Assembly (NCBI GenBank): GCA_022563775.1
Contig: JADFMS010000026.1
Span: 1-20,368, forward strand
DNA from: Fidelibacterota bacterium
GTDB lineage: Bacteria; Marinisomatota; SORT01
Length of the DNA: 20,368 bases
Reading direction: 5' to 3'
The notes beneath the pieces were generated by a model. It did not search any database. It saw nothing but the letters and a program-made list of their open reading frames with translations, and had not been told where the DNA came from. Numbering within the stretch: the first letter of the stretch is position 1; every line of letters starts with the position of its first letter. Of the stretch, positions 1 through 7,302 are shown piece by piece. The position numbers and the translations under genes are program-made.

Positions 1-956
1 AGCTCCCTGATATTTCCTTTAATATTTGTAGCAAAGAGCTCTATGATATCGGCGGAAACAGGTATTTGATTTTCCTCCGCCATACGGTTAAGAATGGCAA
101 TTCTCGTTTCGAGCTCAGGCTCTTGAACGTCAGCTGACAACCCAGCCTGAAATCTTGAAATCAGCCTTCCCTCCATCCCCAGCAAATCGCGGGGCGGTCT
201 GTCGGAGGTTAATACTATTTGTTTATTATCCTGATATAGGGCATTGAACGTATGAAAAAATTGCTCCTGAGTTTGTTCCTTTTTAATAAAAAACTGTATG
301 TCGTCGACTATGAGCAAATCTATGCTGCGATAATAGCGTGTAAACGCGTCTGTCCTTCTCTTTTCCAATGCATTAATAAATTCGAGTGTGAAAATCTCGC
401 TTGGGACGTACAGGACACGTTCAGCCGTTCCTGTTGCCCGGGCATGATTTCCTATCGCCTGAGCCAGATGTGTTTTGCCCAATCCCACCCCCCCGTATAT
501 GAAGAGCGGGTTGAACGAAGTTTTACCGGGTGAATCTCCCACCGCCTGAGCCGCCGCTCTTGCAAATTGATTAGAGGATCCCTCTACGAACGTTTCAAAT
601 GTGTATTGGTCGTTCAGTCCGCTTTTGTCGTCTTTTTCGACCCTCCTTTTTTCCATAGATGAGTTAAAGGTCTCCGCCAAAGGACTATCCGCAGGCACGA
701 CATAATCTAAAACTATATCAGTATACCCCGCGTTTCTTAAAGCTGCGCGTAAGACTTCGCTGTAATGGCTTTCTATCCATTCAACGTGATAACGATTCGG
801 CATACGCAAAGTCATTAAACCGTCTTCTAATTTGACAGATTTGATCGGTCGGAACCATGTCTCAAAAGACTGTTCTCCTAAGTTCGATTTTAAGTATTCC
901 AGGCAGCCATCCCATAGCTCCTGGTGTAATGCATCTTGATTATAGTTTAGTGACAA
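1..956 (-). CDS. dnaA: Chromosomal replication initiator DnaA (partial, C-terminus outside window)
   Basis: DnaA is the AAA+ protein that binds DnaA boxes and melts the chromosomal origin. I translated the complement by hand: an uninterrupted frame of 318 codons runs off the window edge, so domain IV (the helix-turn-helix that reads the box) is not visible. Domain I is at about residues 8-85 (ELWDGCLEYL, SFETWFRPI) and a short linker at 90-118. The AAA+ core has Walker A GGVGLGKT (155-162), Walker B LLIVDDI (214-220), sensor 1 around TSD (250-252) and box VII GRLISRF (263-269). The start is TTG at 956, supported by a purine-rich Shine-Dalgarno directly upstream on the minus strand; the first ATG in the area is out of frame. 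It is divergent from rpmH, as is usual, but dnaN is not its neighbour. The family assignment is secure; the TTG start is likely. Confidence 0.97.
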   Translation of the reverse strand, partial: MSLNYNQDALHQELWDGCLEYLKSNLGEQSFETWFRPIKSVKLEDGLMTLRMPNRYHVEWIESHYSEVLRAALRNAGYTDIVLDYVVPADSPLAETFNSSMEKRRVEKDDKSGLNDQYTFETFVEGSSNQFARAAAQAVGDSPGKTSFNPLFIYGGVGLGKTHLAQAIGNHARATGTAERVLYVPSEIFTLEFINALEKRRTDAFTRYYRSIDLLIVDDIQFFIKKEQTQEQFFHTFNALYQDNKQIVLTSDRPPRDLLGMEGRLISRFQAGLSADVQEPELETRIAILNRMAEENQIPVSADIIELFATNIKGNIRE

Positions 957-970
957 TTCTCCTCTTCCTT
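957..970 (-). promoter_or_regulatory. Ribosome binding site deciding the dnaA TTG start
   Basis: Read on the minus strand, this stretch is AAGGAAGAGGAGAA directly before TTG. AAGGA lies 9 nt from the start codon and GAGGAG 2 nt from it. This is one of the clearest Shine-Dalgarno sequences in the window and the main reason for accepting a TTG start for dnaA. Confidence 0.7.
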
Positions 971-1186
971 TTTGGTTATATTGTTATTTTAATCCGAAAA
1001 ACATAAATAAAATTGCCCGTATCCTGATATCTGCCCTAAGACGGCAACAAAAATCCGTGTTTTTGTTCGTAAATAACAGGATTTGTTTACTTCTCACGGC
1101 ATAGACCAATAGGTTTCAGTTAAAGTTATATGTTAGGTGTTTCTAAAACTTGTTCTAATTACCAGCAGAAAGAGATGGTGTTTGAG

Positions 1187-1206
1187 TTATCCACAATTTA
1201 TTAACA
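1187..1206 (+). promoter_or_regulatory. DnaA box plus adjacent DnaA-box-like 9-mer
   Basis: TTATCCACA at 1187-1195 matches the consensus TTATNCACA exactly. TTATTAACA at 1198-1206 differs from that consensus at one position and has the same orientation; start-to-start spacing is 11 bp, about one helical turn. This is the only perfect DnaA box I found in either large gap. Confidence 0.65.
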
Positions 1207-1326
1207 TGCTCCTTGTGCAGCTGGAAATATTTAACCCTGTTGAATAGTAAATGTCAAGATAAATTTACGCTCTTCAAAAATAACCTCTATTCGTGCCATA
1301 GCAATGATTTATGAAAGAGAAAATTC

Positions 1327-1354
1327 TTGCATTTAAGAGAATTTAATGTATATT
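1327..1354 (+). promoter_or_regulatory. Candidate promoter for the rpmH operon
   Basis: A -35-like TTGCAT (1327-1332) and a -10-like TATATT (1349-1354, five of six matches to TATAAT) are separated by 16 bp, about 55 bp before the rpmH start codon. The -10 is good and the -35 matches only at TTG. It would drive rpmH-rnpA-yidD-yidC-mnmE. Motif match only. Confidence 0.35.
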
Positions 1355-1410
1355 TCTCACCGCTTTGAAAAATGGGAAAAAAGCTATCAACACCAAAACA
1401 TGGACAATAA

Positions 1411-1566
1411 ATGAAGAGAACGTATCAGCCAAGTAACCGTAAACGCCGCAATAAACATGGATTTCGCAAAAGAATGTCTTCTGCCGACGGAAGGGAAATT
1501 TTGAAGAGAAGAAGAGCCAAGGGGCGGAAGAGACTTACTGTATCCTCAGAAATAGCCAAGAAATGA
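1411..1566 (+). CDS. rpmH: 50S ribosomal protein L34
   Basis: A highly basic 51-residue protein of the large ribosomal subunit. It begins [20 protein letters not shown] and contains the L34 core motif RMSSADGR followed by [10 protein letters not shown]. The core is full length; the C-terminus extends past RLT by about eight residues (VSSEIAKK), where proteobacterial L34 usually stops near RLTV. Bacteroidota-type L34 carries a comparable tail (KKLTVSDE...), which I take as a hint of FCB ancestry. The start is ATG with only a weak purine stretch before it. rnpA begins 4 nt after the stop, and the rpmH-rnpA pair is among the most conserved bacterial gene pairs. Confidence 0.97.
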   Translation: MKRTYQPSNRKRRNKHGFRKRMSSADGREILKRRRAKGRKRLTVSSEIAKK

Positions 1567-1570
1567 CAAA

Positions 1571-1921
1571 TTGGACAGACGGCTTCCAAAAAAGGAGGTC
1601 CTTCGCGGAAGAAAAAAAATCAGTGATCTTTTCCGTTATGGTGATAAAATATCTTCCGGCACTCTGTGCGCCTACTGGAACCGATGTCATTCAAGAAAAG
1701 TCGCATTTCACGTTTCCACAAAGGTGGGCAATTCAGTAACCAGAAATAAACTCAAACGCCGTTTAAGGGAAATCTATCGAAACAATAAATCCTTATTCCC
1801 GGGTGATATCTGCATAATATTTTCAGCCCCGGAGCCCGTTGTCGAAAGTTCATACCATAGCCTCGAATTAACCATTAAAGACATAGCCACGCGGATTTCG
1901 TCAAAATATGCTCAATCTTAA
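1571..1921 (+). CDS. rnpA: Ribonuclease P protein component
   Basis: This is the protein subunit that assists RNase P RNA in cutting the 5' leader from precursor tRNAs. At 116 residues it is of normal length. Family features are the basic N-terminus ([19 protein letters not shown]), the central strand [17 protein letters not shown], and the RNR-type signature [13 protein letters not shown] at 55-67, where the third position of RNR is lysine. The only sensible start is TTG, 4 nt after the rpmH stop; no ATG precedes the conserved region, and translation is probably coupled to rpmH. Its 3' end overlaps yidD by 14 nt. Confidence 0.95.
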   Translation: MDRRLPKKEVLRGRKKISDLFRYGDKISSGTLCAYWNRCHSRKVAFHVSTKVGNSVTRNKLKRRLREIYRNNKSLFPGDICIIFSAPEPVVESSYHSLELTIKDIATRISSKYAQS

Positions 1922-2138
1922 ATCAATCCCTAAACACACCGTTCTCGGCCTGCTGAAGCTATATCGGTTGACAATTTCTCCATTTTTAGGCGCAAATTGC
2001 AGATTTTATCCCTCCTGTTCACAATATTCGATCGAGGCTGTCGAGAAGTACGGCGCATTTAAGGGGGGGCTTCTTTCTCTCAAGAGGGTATCTAAATGCC
2101 ATCCGCTGCATTCCGGCGGAGTAGATATGGTACCATGA
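1908..2138 (+). CDS. yidD: Membrane protein insertion efficiency factor YidD
   Basis: A small (76 aa) membrane-associated protein that helps YidC insert inner-membrane proteins. The hallmarks are present: an N-terminal amphipathic stretch ([14 protein letters not shown]), the cysteine motif [12 protein letters not shown] at about 30-41, and a third cysteine in [14 protein letters not shown] at the C-terminus. The usual GGxDPVP ending reads GGVDMVP here. It overlaps rnpA by 14 nt and its stop overlaps the yidC start as ATGA, so the three genes are probably translationally coupled. A run of seven G (2063-2069) lies inside the gene with the frame intact. Confidence 0.95.
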   Translation: MLNLKSIPKHTVLGLLKLYRLTISPFLGANCRFYPSCSQYSIEAVEKYGAFKGGLLSLKRVSKCHPLHSGGVDMVP

Positions 2139-3892
2139 AAAAGACAGATAAAAATACAGTTTTAGCCATTCTTCTGATCGGGCTAATTCTTGTAATGACC
2201 CCTTCATATTTAAGATGGCTTAACCCGCCGCCGCCCGTATCTCCCGAAGCTGATAATCATTTTTTTGGCGTTGATTCCGTGCTCACGCCGAAATTTCGGT
2301 CGTTCGATTCCGATGCAGCGATTTACGACCCGGTCATTACAACCCTTCCGGAAGAAGCCGAATTGATCGACACCGTCGAAGAAATGATTGTGTCCATAGA
2401 AACACCTCTTTATTCTGCCGGCTTGTCTTCAAGGGGGGGCGGCAGCATAATTAGCTGGGTGCTTAAAAATTATTCGGGACCTGATAAAAATCCGGCAAAA
2501 CTGTTATCTTCCTACAAAGGCGGCAACCTCGGAATTCGATTCGTCAACGTAAACCGGGATACCGTAGATCTGTCAAAGATCAACTGGACCCCTTCTCCGG
2601 AAAACCAATCTTATATTTCCCTTGATTACGGCCAGTCGGCGGAAATTTCTTTTACTTTTCGCCTGCCGAACGGTTTCAATATAAGAAAATCGTTCAGGTT
2701 CAACGGTGACGGTTATGATTTTTCACTTGACGTGGACGCTTCTGCCTTAAGCGGCTCAACAATAAACAACAGATATACGCTTTCATGGGATACGCCCCTG
2801 CTGTCTACAGAGAAGTATCTGGTCGATGAGATGCAGTATGCCCGTGCGCTGGCATTGCTGGGTGATGACGTCGAAGAATTAGACGCCGTAGTCAACAAGG
2901 TCGAAAGGGAATACTACGATGGAAACGTTTCATGGGCTGCTACGCGAACCAAGTATTTTACCGCAGCTATTATCCCGGAAACGATGCCCGCAAACAGGGT
3001 TATGCTCAAGTCAATAGGAAAGAATACGCGGGATGAAGAGCTCTATAAATCCTTTGCGGTTTCGCTTGATATACCGATAAGCGGACAATATGCAATTGGC
3101 AGCCATAGATTTACCATTTACATAGGACCTCTAAGTTACGATTTACTCAAAAGTTACGGATTTGAGCTTGAGAAGATGATGAACTTCGGATGGGGCTTTA
3201 TCAGACCGATAAGCAAGGCTGTCCTCTGGTCATTTACGAAGCTACACGCTTTCATACCTAATTACGGCTTGGTAATTATCCTCTTTTCCATTCTTGTTAA
3301 GATTCTGGTTTATCCGCTTACCCATAAAAGCTTTGTCTCCATGAAGAAGATGCAGGATTTGCAGCCCGTTATTGCCGAGCTTAAGGAGAAATATAAGGAC
3401 GATCAGCCTACAATGCAGAAGAAGCAGATGCAGCTTTTCAAAGAGAAGGGAGTAAACCCTCTCGGCGGATGTCTACCTATGTTGCTACAAATGCCGCTGC
3501 TTTTCGCGCTTTTCACCGTGTTCCGCTCCACTATAGAGCTGCGTGGAGCCGAATTTGTTTGGTGGATAACAGACCTCTCTTCCCAGGACACGCTATTCAC
3601 TCTTCCGTTTGCTCTGCCGTTTTATGGAGCTAACGTTAATTTCTTGCCGATCTTTATGGGTTTTACGATGTACCTCCAGCAAAAATATTCCGGTCAGTCA
3701 ACAATGAACCAACAGCAAAAATTTATGGGATATTTTATGCCGATCTTCTTGGTTCTCTTTTTCAATACATTTCCCTCCGGACTGAACTTATATTATTCTC
3801 TATTTAATATTTTCAGCGTAATTCAGACCAAATATCTATCCGACGGAATATTTGGCAAGAAAAAACAGGCAGAGGACAAAACGGACAATTAA
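2135..3892 (+). CDS. yidC: Membrane protein insertase YidC
   Basis: YidC inserts and folds inner-membrane proteins, alone or with SecYEG. I start it at ATG 2135 (585 aa), which gives a clean membrane anchor [20 protein letters not shown]; a longer frame from 2096 would only read through yidD. A TM1 anchor (about 8-22) is followed by a periplasmic P1 domain to about 345, as in diderm YidC. The conserved insertase domain (about 352-568) has several membrane segments, the cytoplasmic [17 protein letters not shown] coil and the [14 protein letters not shown] motif (441-454). The hydrophilic-groove arginine of E. coli is lysine here (K389, in [10 protein letters not shown]), as I recall it is in Bacteroidota. 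The tail is short and charged. mnmE follows after 19 nt. Confidence 0.97.
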   Translation: MKKTDKNTVLAILLIGLILVMTPSYLRWLNPPPPVSPEADNHFFGVDSVLTPKFRSFDSDAAIYDPVITTLPEEAELIDTVEEMIVSIETPLYSAGLSSRGGGSIISWVLKNYSGPDKNPAKLLSSYKGGNLGIRFVNVNRDTVDLSKINWTPSPENQSYISLDYGQSAEISFTFRLPNGFNIRKSFRFNGDGYDFSLDVDASALSGSTINNRYTLSWDTPLLSTEKYLVDEMQYARALALLGDDVEELDAVVNKVEREYYDGNVSWAATRTKYFTAAIIPETMPANRVMLKSIGKNTRDEELYKSFAVSLDIPISGQYAIGSHRFTIYIGPLSYDLLKSYGFELEKMMNFGWGFIRPISKAVLWSFTKLHAFIPNYGLVIILFSILVKILVYPLTHKSFVSMKKMQDLQPVIAELKEKYKDDQPTMQKKQMQLFKEKGVNPLGGCLPMLLQMPLLFALFTVFRSTIELRGAEFVWWITDLSSQDTLFTLPFALPFYGANVNFLPIFMGFTMYLQQKYSGQSTMNQQQKFMGYFMPIFLVLFFNTFPSGLNLYYSLFNIFSVIQTKYLSDGIFGKKKQAEDKTDN

Positions 3893-3911
3893 ATAATCCT
3901 CCATCCGGACT

Positions 3912-5291
3912 ATGCTAAACCGGCAGCTAAACGAAGACACAATCACGGCGCTCTCAACACCGCCGGGAATCGGTGGTATTGCTGTTGTCAGAATATCGGG
4001 TGAAAAATCATTACAAATAATCAATAAATTGCTGCCAAAGAGTAAGCATCTGTCCAGCAAATCTCACGGAATTGCCACGCCGGCTACTATAATTGACGGA
4101 AAATCGCAAGAACCTATAGACGAGGTCATTGTTACCTATTTCAGGGGGCCAAATTCTTATACGACGGAAGATCTTGTGGAAATTAGCTGCCATGGAGGAC
4201 TTTACGTACAGGGAATACTGCTTGAGCTAATCACCGATCTCGGTGCCCGAATAGCCCAGCCGGGAGAATTCACGAAGAGAGCTTTCCTCGGTGGAAGAAT
4301 CGACCTATCGCAGGCGGAGGGTGTAGCCGACATTATCGCTGCCAAAGTAGAATCCGCCCATAAATCCTCTTTACTACAAATCCAGGGAAACATAAAGAGA
4401 AGCGTCAAGTCGCTGAGATCAAGGATTATCGAAATAGCTGCCCTGATAGAAGCGGAGCTGGATTTTTCCGAAGACGAAATAGAGCATACTTCGAATAAGA
4501 AATTAGCCGAAATGATCAAGGCGCTGCACACGGACGCGCTCGGACTGCTTCAGAATTACGGATACGGCAAGATTCTGAGAGAGGGCGCTCTTGTGCCTAT
4601 TATCGGTAAGCCGAATGCAGGTAAATCCAGCCTTCTCAACGCCATCCTCAACAGTGATCGGGCTATAGTAGCCCCTACACCCGGTACCACACGAGATACC
4701 ATCGAGGAAGAAGTCGAATTAGGTGGATATTTGATTCGCCTTGTAGATACCGCCGGCCTGAGAGAGTCCGGAGACAACATCGAACAGATCGGAATCGATA
4801 AGTCCATTTCCCGGCTTGAATCGGCGGACCTGACAGTGTGGCTGCTTGACAGATCTACGCCGATTGAAAATGAAGACATTGCCATATTCGAGAGACTCGA
4901 AGGGAAGAATTACATCACAATCGAGAGCAAGGTAGACCTTGAAAAGGATGCCTCCTTTTCGCCACAAAAAAACGGGTTCAATATAGAGTGCTCGATTTCA
5001 TCTTTAACCGGCGAGGGGATGGAAGCGCTCGGGGAAAAAATCGCGGAGCGTGTTGGTGAAATCAGCTCCGGGGAAGCCGCGATTATTACAAATGCCCGAC
5101 ACGCTAATGCGATCAAATTAGGGGCTGCATCACTTCAAGGGGCGGTTGCGGCGGCAAAGGAAGGTCGGGGTGGAGAATATTTAGCCGTCGACCTGAGAGA
5201 GGCAATGGACCACTTAGGAGAGCTCACCGGTGAAGTCACGACCGACGATATACTAAACGAAATATTCGGGAAATTCTGCATTGGAAAGTGA
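3912..5291 (+). CDS. mnmE: tRNA uridine-5-carboxymethylaminomethyl modification GTPase MnmE
   Basis: With MnmG this GTPase makes the cmnm5/nm5 modification at wobble uridine 34 of certain tRNAs. At 459 aa it is full length. The N-terminal folate-binding domain is at 1-120 (DTITALSTPPGIGGIAVVRI; GPNSYTTEDLVEISCHGG). The G domain is inserted in a helical domain: P-loop GKPNAGKS (232-239), G2 TPGTTRDT (256-263), G3 DTAG (279-282). The C-terminal FCIGK ends in the family's conserved cysteine motif. Oddity: the G4 motif, normally NKxD, reads SKVD (339-342). The start ATG lacks a clear Shine-Dalgarno. The stop is followed 3 nt later by a parS site, so the mnmE-mnmG pair is interrupted by partition sites. 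Confidence 0.97.
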   Translation: MLNRQLNEDTITALSTPPGIGGIAVVRISGEKSLQIINKLLPKSKHLSSKSHGIATPATIIDGKSQEPIDEVIVTYFRGPNSYTTEDLVEISCHGGLYVQGILLELITDLGARIAQPGEFTKRAFLGGRIDLSQAEGVADIIAAKVESAHKSSLLQIQGNIKRSVKSLRSRIIEIAALIEAELDFSEDEIEHTSNKKLAEMIKALHTDALGLLQNYGYGKILREGALVPIIGKPNAGKSSLLNAILNSDRAIVAPTPGTTRDTIEEEVELGGYLIRLVDTAGLRESGDNIEQIGIDKSISRLESADLTVWLLDRSTPIENEDIAIFERLEGKNYITIESKVDLEKDASFSPQKNGFNIECSISSLTGEGMEALGEKIAERVGEISSGEAAIITNARHANAIKLGAASLQGAVAAAKEGRGGEYLAVDLREAMDHLGELTGEVTTDDILNEIFGKFCIGK

Positions 5292-5294
5292 AAC

Positions 5295-5310
5295 TGTTTC
5301 ACGTGAAACG
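5295..5310. promoter_or_regulatory. parS site 1 (ParB binding)
   Basis: TGTTTCACGTGAAACG matches the widely conserved chromosomal parS consensus TGTTTCACGTGAAACA at 15 of 16 positions, with the 14-bp palindrome GTTTCACGTGAAAC perfect. ParB/Spo0J nucleates here to organise and segregate the origin region. It starts 3 nt after the mnmE stop codon. Confidence 0.92.
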
Positions 5311-5311
5311 A

Positions 5312-5337
5312 GTTTAGTTCATTTGATTTTTCTAAAC
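5312..5337. repeat. Short inverted repeat between the parS sites
   Basis: GTTTAG (5312-5317) and CTAAAC (5332-5337) are perfect reverse complements around a 14-nt T-rich loop, placed between the two parS palindromes. The stem is too short and AT-rich to call a terminator, and no T-run follows it. It may be coincidental. Confidence 0.3.
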
Positions 5338-5342
5338 ATGGT

Positions 5343-5358
5343 TGTTTCACGTGAAACA
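5343..5358. promoter_or_regulatory. parS site 2 (ParB binding)
   Basis: TGTTTCACGTGAAACA is an exact match to the parS consensus, and the palindrome extends to 18 bp (5342-5359). It lies 48 bp centre to centre from the first site, and its right edge is 11 bp before a promoter-like sequence for mnmG. Neither parA nor parB is in the window. Confidence 0.95.
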
Positions 5359-5369
5359 ATTTATGATAT

Positions 5370-5398
5370 TTGGATTATCCGAACGATCATCGTATAAT
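5370..5398 (+). promoter_or_regulatory. Candidate promoter for mnmG-mfd
   Basis: TTGGAT (5370-5375) and a perfect TATAAT (5393-5398) are separated by exactly 17 bp. The -35 matches the TTGACA consensus only at its first three bases. A transcript would begin near 5404-5406, which coincides with the TTG proposed as the mnmG start. Confidence 0.45.
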
Positions 5399-5405
5399 TA
5401 TCTGC

Positions 5406-7295
5406 TTGAAAGATACATTTGACATAATAGTCGTAGGCGCCGGACATGCCGGCGTTGAAGCCGCTCTTGCCGCCGCCCGCATGGGAAACAATGTGGCGAT
5501 TGTCACTATGGACACATCCGCCATCGGTCGCATGTCGTGTAATCCGGCTATCGGCGGTTTGGCAAAGGGGCATCTCGTGCGGGAGATCGATGCGCTCGGC
5601 GGCGAGATGGGGCTTGCCGCTGATTCTACAGGCATACAATTTAAAATGCTGAACCGCTCAAAGGGGAGAGCGGTCTGGTCTCCGCGCTGCCAGAGTGATA
5701 AATATGCATACTCCGCTTATATGGAAAATGTAGTGAAATCCGAGAAAAACATCACGCTTATAGGCGACGCCGTATCAGAAATTATTGCATCCGGCGATAG
5801 GGTAACCGGGGTAAGCACAAAAACGCATGGCGCAATCTCGGCCCGTGCGGTAGTGCTCACGTGCGGTACCTTCCTGAACGGATTAATGCACACGGGTCTC
5901 AGCTCCAGAGATGGAGGAAGGGTGGGAGAAAAAACCGCTAAGGGTCTCACGGAAAATCTCAAATCTTATGGCTTTCAATCAGGAAGATTAAAAACGGGTA
6001 CGCCGCCGAGATTAAAAAAAGATACAATCGATTTTGATAGCACCCAGATTCAGTACGGCGATGATCATCCGACCCCCTTTTCGTTTCGTACGCTGAATTT
6101 TAATCCCAAGAATGAACCAGCCTATATAACTCATACAAATGAAAAAACGCATCGAGTCATAGAATCGGGGCTCGATCAATCCCCGATGTACACCGGAGCG
6201 ATCAAGGGGATCGGGCCGAGATACTGTCCGTCGATTGAAGACAAGGTGGTGCGTTTCTCGGACAGGCCGTCTCACCAGCTCTTCCTCGAACCGGAGGGGC
6301 TTGATAGTGATGAGATATACGTCAACGGCTTCTCGACGAGCTTACCGGAAGAAATTCAGCTAAGGGCTATCAGAACCGTGCCGGGTTTGCACCGGGTTGA
6401 ATTTACCAGAGCGGGGTATGCGGTCGAATATGATTTTTTCCCTCCCCACCAGCTCTACCACAGCCTCGAGACAAAGCTGATTGAAAATCTTTTCTTTGCA
6501 GGTCAAATAAACGGAACAAGCGGTTACGAAGAAGCCGCCGCCCAGGGTTTTGTTGCTGGAGTGAATGCCGCATTAAAAATAAATGGAGAAAAGCCGTTTG
6601 TGACCGACAGGGCGGAGAGCTACATCGGCGTACTGATAGACGACCTTGTGTCTAAGGGTACGCTCGAGCCTTATAGAATGTTTACTTCACGCGCAGAATA
6701 CCGTATTCTTCTCCGGCACGATAACGCCGATATTCGGTTATCAAAGAAAGGATACGAGCTCGGATTGATTCCTGAAAAAATTTATAATCGTGCGATGGAA
6801 AAGAAGGCTTTAATTCGTGAGGCTATGTCCTTGCTAAGCAAGAGCTCCGTCTCCGCTGCGGAGATAAATGATTACCTGTCCGCCGTTATACTAAAGCCGG
6901 CGGTGAACTCATCTACGCTCATACGCATTATCCGGCGGCCCGAACTCCGACTGCTTGACACGATGCCGATCATCGAAAATAAGCTTCCCGGGCTCGCAGA
7001 AAAAATTAGGCTGGACGAAGAATCCGGCGAACAAATCGAACTTGAAATTAAGTACGAAGGATATTTGAAAAGACAAGAGGAACAGGTTGAACGCTTCCGC
7101 AAGATGGAACATAAAAGTATTCCGCCCGGATTTGATTACGGAATTATTCGTTCGCTCTCATCGGAGGGAAGAGAAAAGCTATCTTCTATGAAACCTGAAT
7201 CGCTCGGGCAGGCATCCCGCATTTCCGGTGTTAGGCCATCTGACATCTCTCTCGTTGCCGTGGCGCTAAAAGCCTTTAGCGCTAACAGCGGATAA
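5406..7295 (+). CDS. mnmG: tRNA uridine-5-carboxymethylaminomethyl modification enzyme MnmG (GidA)
   Basis: This FAD-dependent partner of MnmE acts in wobble-uridine tRNA modification. It has an N-terminal Rossmann motif GAGHAG (11-16), the conserved cysteine stretch SCNPAIGGLAKGHLV (44-58), and the GidA signature AGQINGTSGYEEAAAQG starting at 365. The C-terminal helical region binds tRNA and MnmE. Only two plausible starts exist, both TTG (5370 and 5406), because an in-frame stop at 5364 blocks anything longer. I choose 5406 (629 aa): it leaves a typical short lead (MKDTFDIIVVG) and avoids translating the apparent promoter. Neither start has a Shine-Dalgarno. rsmG and parAB, which follow mnmG in many bacteria, are absent; mfd follows after 7 nt. 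Confidence 0.96.
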   Translation: MKDTFDIIVVGAGHAGVEAALAAARMGNNVAIVTMDTSAIGRMSCNPAIGGLAKGHLVREIDALGGEMGLAADSTGIQFKMLNRSKGRAVWSPRCQSDKYAYSAYMENVVKSEKNITLIGDAVSEIIASGDRVTGVSTKTHGAISARAVVLTCGTFLNGLMHTGLSSRDGGRVGEKTAKGLTENLKSYGFQSGRLKTGTPPRLKKDTIDFDSTQIQYGDDHPTPFSFRTLNFNPKNEPAYITHTNEKTHRVIESGLDQSPMYTGAIKGIGPRYCPSIEDKVVRFSDRPSHQLFLEPEGLDSDEIYVNGFSTSLPEEIQLRAIRTVPGLHRVEFTRAGYAVEYDFFPPHQLYHSLETKLIENLFFAGQINGTSGYEEAAAQGFVAGVNAALKINGEKPFVTDRAESYIGVLIDDLVSKGTLEPYRMFTSRAEYRILLRHDNADIRLSKKGYELGLIPEKIYNRAMEKKALIREAMSLLSKSSVSAAEINDYLSAVILKPAVNSSTLIRIIRRPELRLLDTMPIIENKLPGLAEKIRLDEESGEQIELEIKYEGYLKRQEEQVERFRKMEHKSIPPGFDYGIIRSLSSEGREKLSSMKPESLGQASRISGVRPSDISLVAVALKAFSANSG

Positions 7296-7302
7296 TCAAA
7301 TC

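Larger units (their letters stand above)
957..1410. other. dnaA-rpmH divergent intergenic region, candidate origin or dnaA control region
   Basis: This gap of 454 bp has no coding frame that I can support. It holds a perfect DnaA box TTATCCACA at 1187-1195, followed 11 bp further (start to start) by the variant TTATTAACA at 1198-1206. A promoter-like pair facing rpmH lies near its right end, and the dnaA ribosome binding site at its left end. Further TGTTA/TAACA motifs are at 982, 1074 and 1131. In many bacteria the dnaA-rpmH gap carries part or all of oriC, or the boxes through which DnaA represses its own gene. With one perfect box, autoregulation is as likely as origin function. Confidence 0.55.

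Noticed and set aside
252..533. Plus-strand open frame of 93 codons
   Set aside because: It lies wholly inside dnaA on the opposite strand, and its translation resembles no family I know, while the dnaA frame has clear AAA+ motifs.
1706..1713. TTTCACGT within rnpA as a third parS
   Set aside because: Only one half of the palindrome is present, and the rest does not match the consensus.
2096..2134. N-terminal extension of yidC from an upstream ATG
   Set aside because: It would read 13 extra residues through the yidD coding region. The ATG at 2135 gives the proper membrane anchor and the usual ATGA overlap.
3299..3304. Lysine replacing the YidC groove arginine as a functional defect
   Set aside because: Lysine keeps the positive charge and, as I recall, is the usual residue in Bacteroidota-type YidC, so it is treated as a lineage hint.
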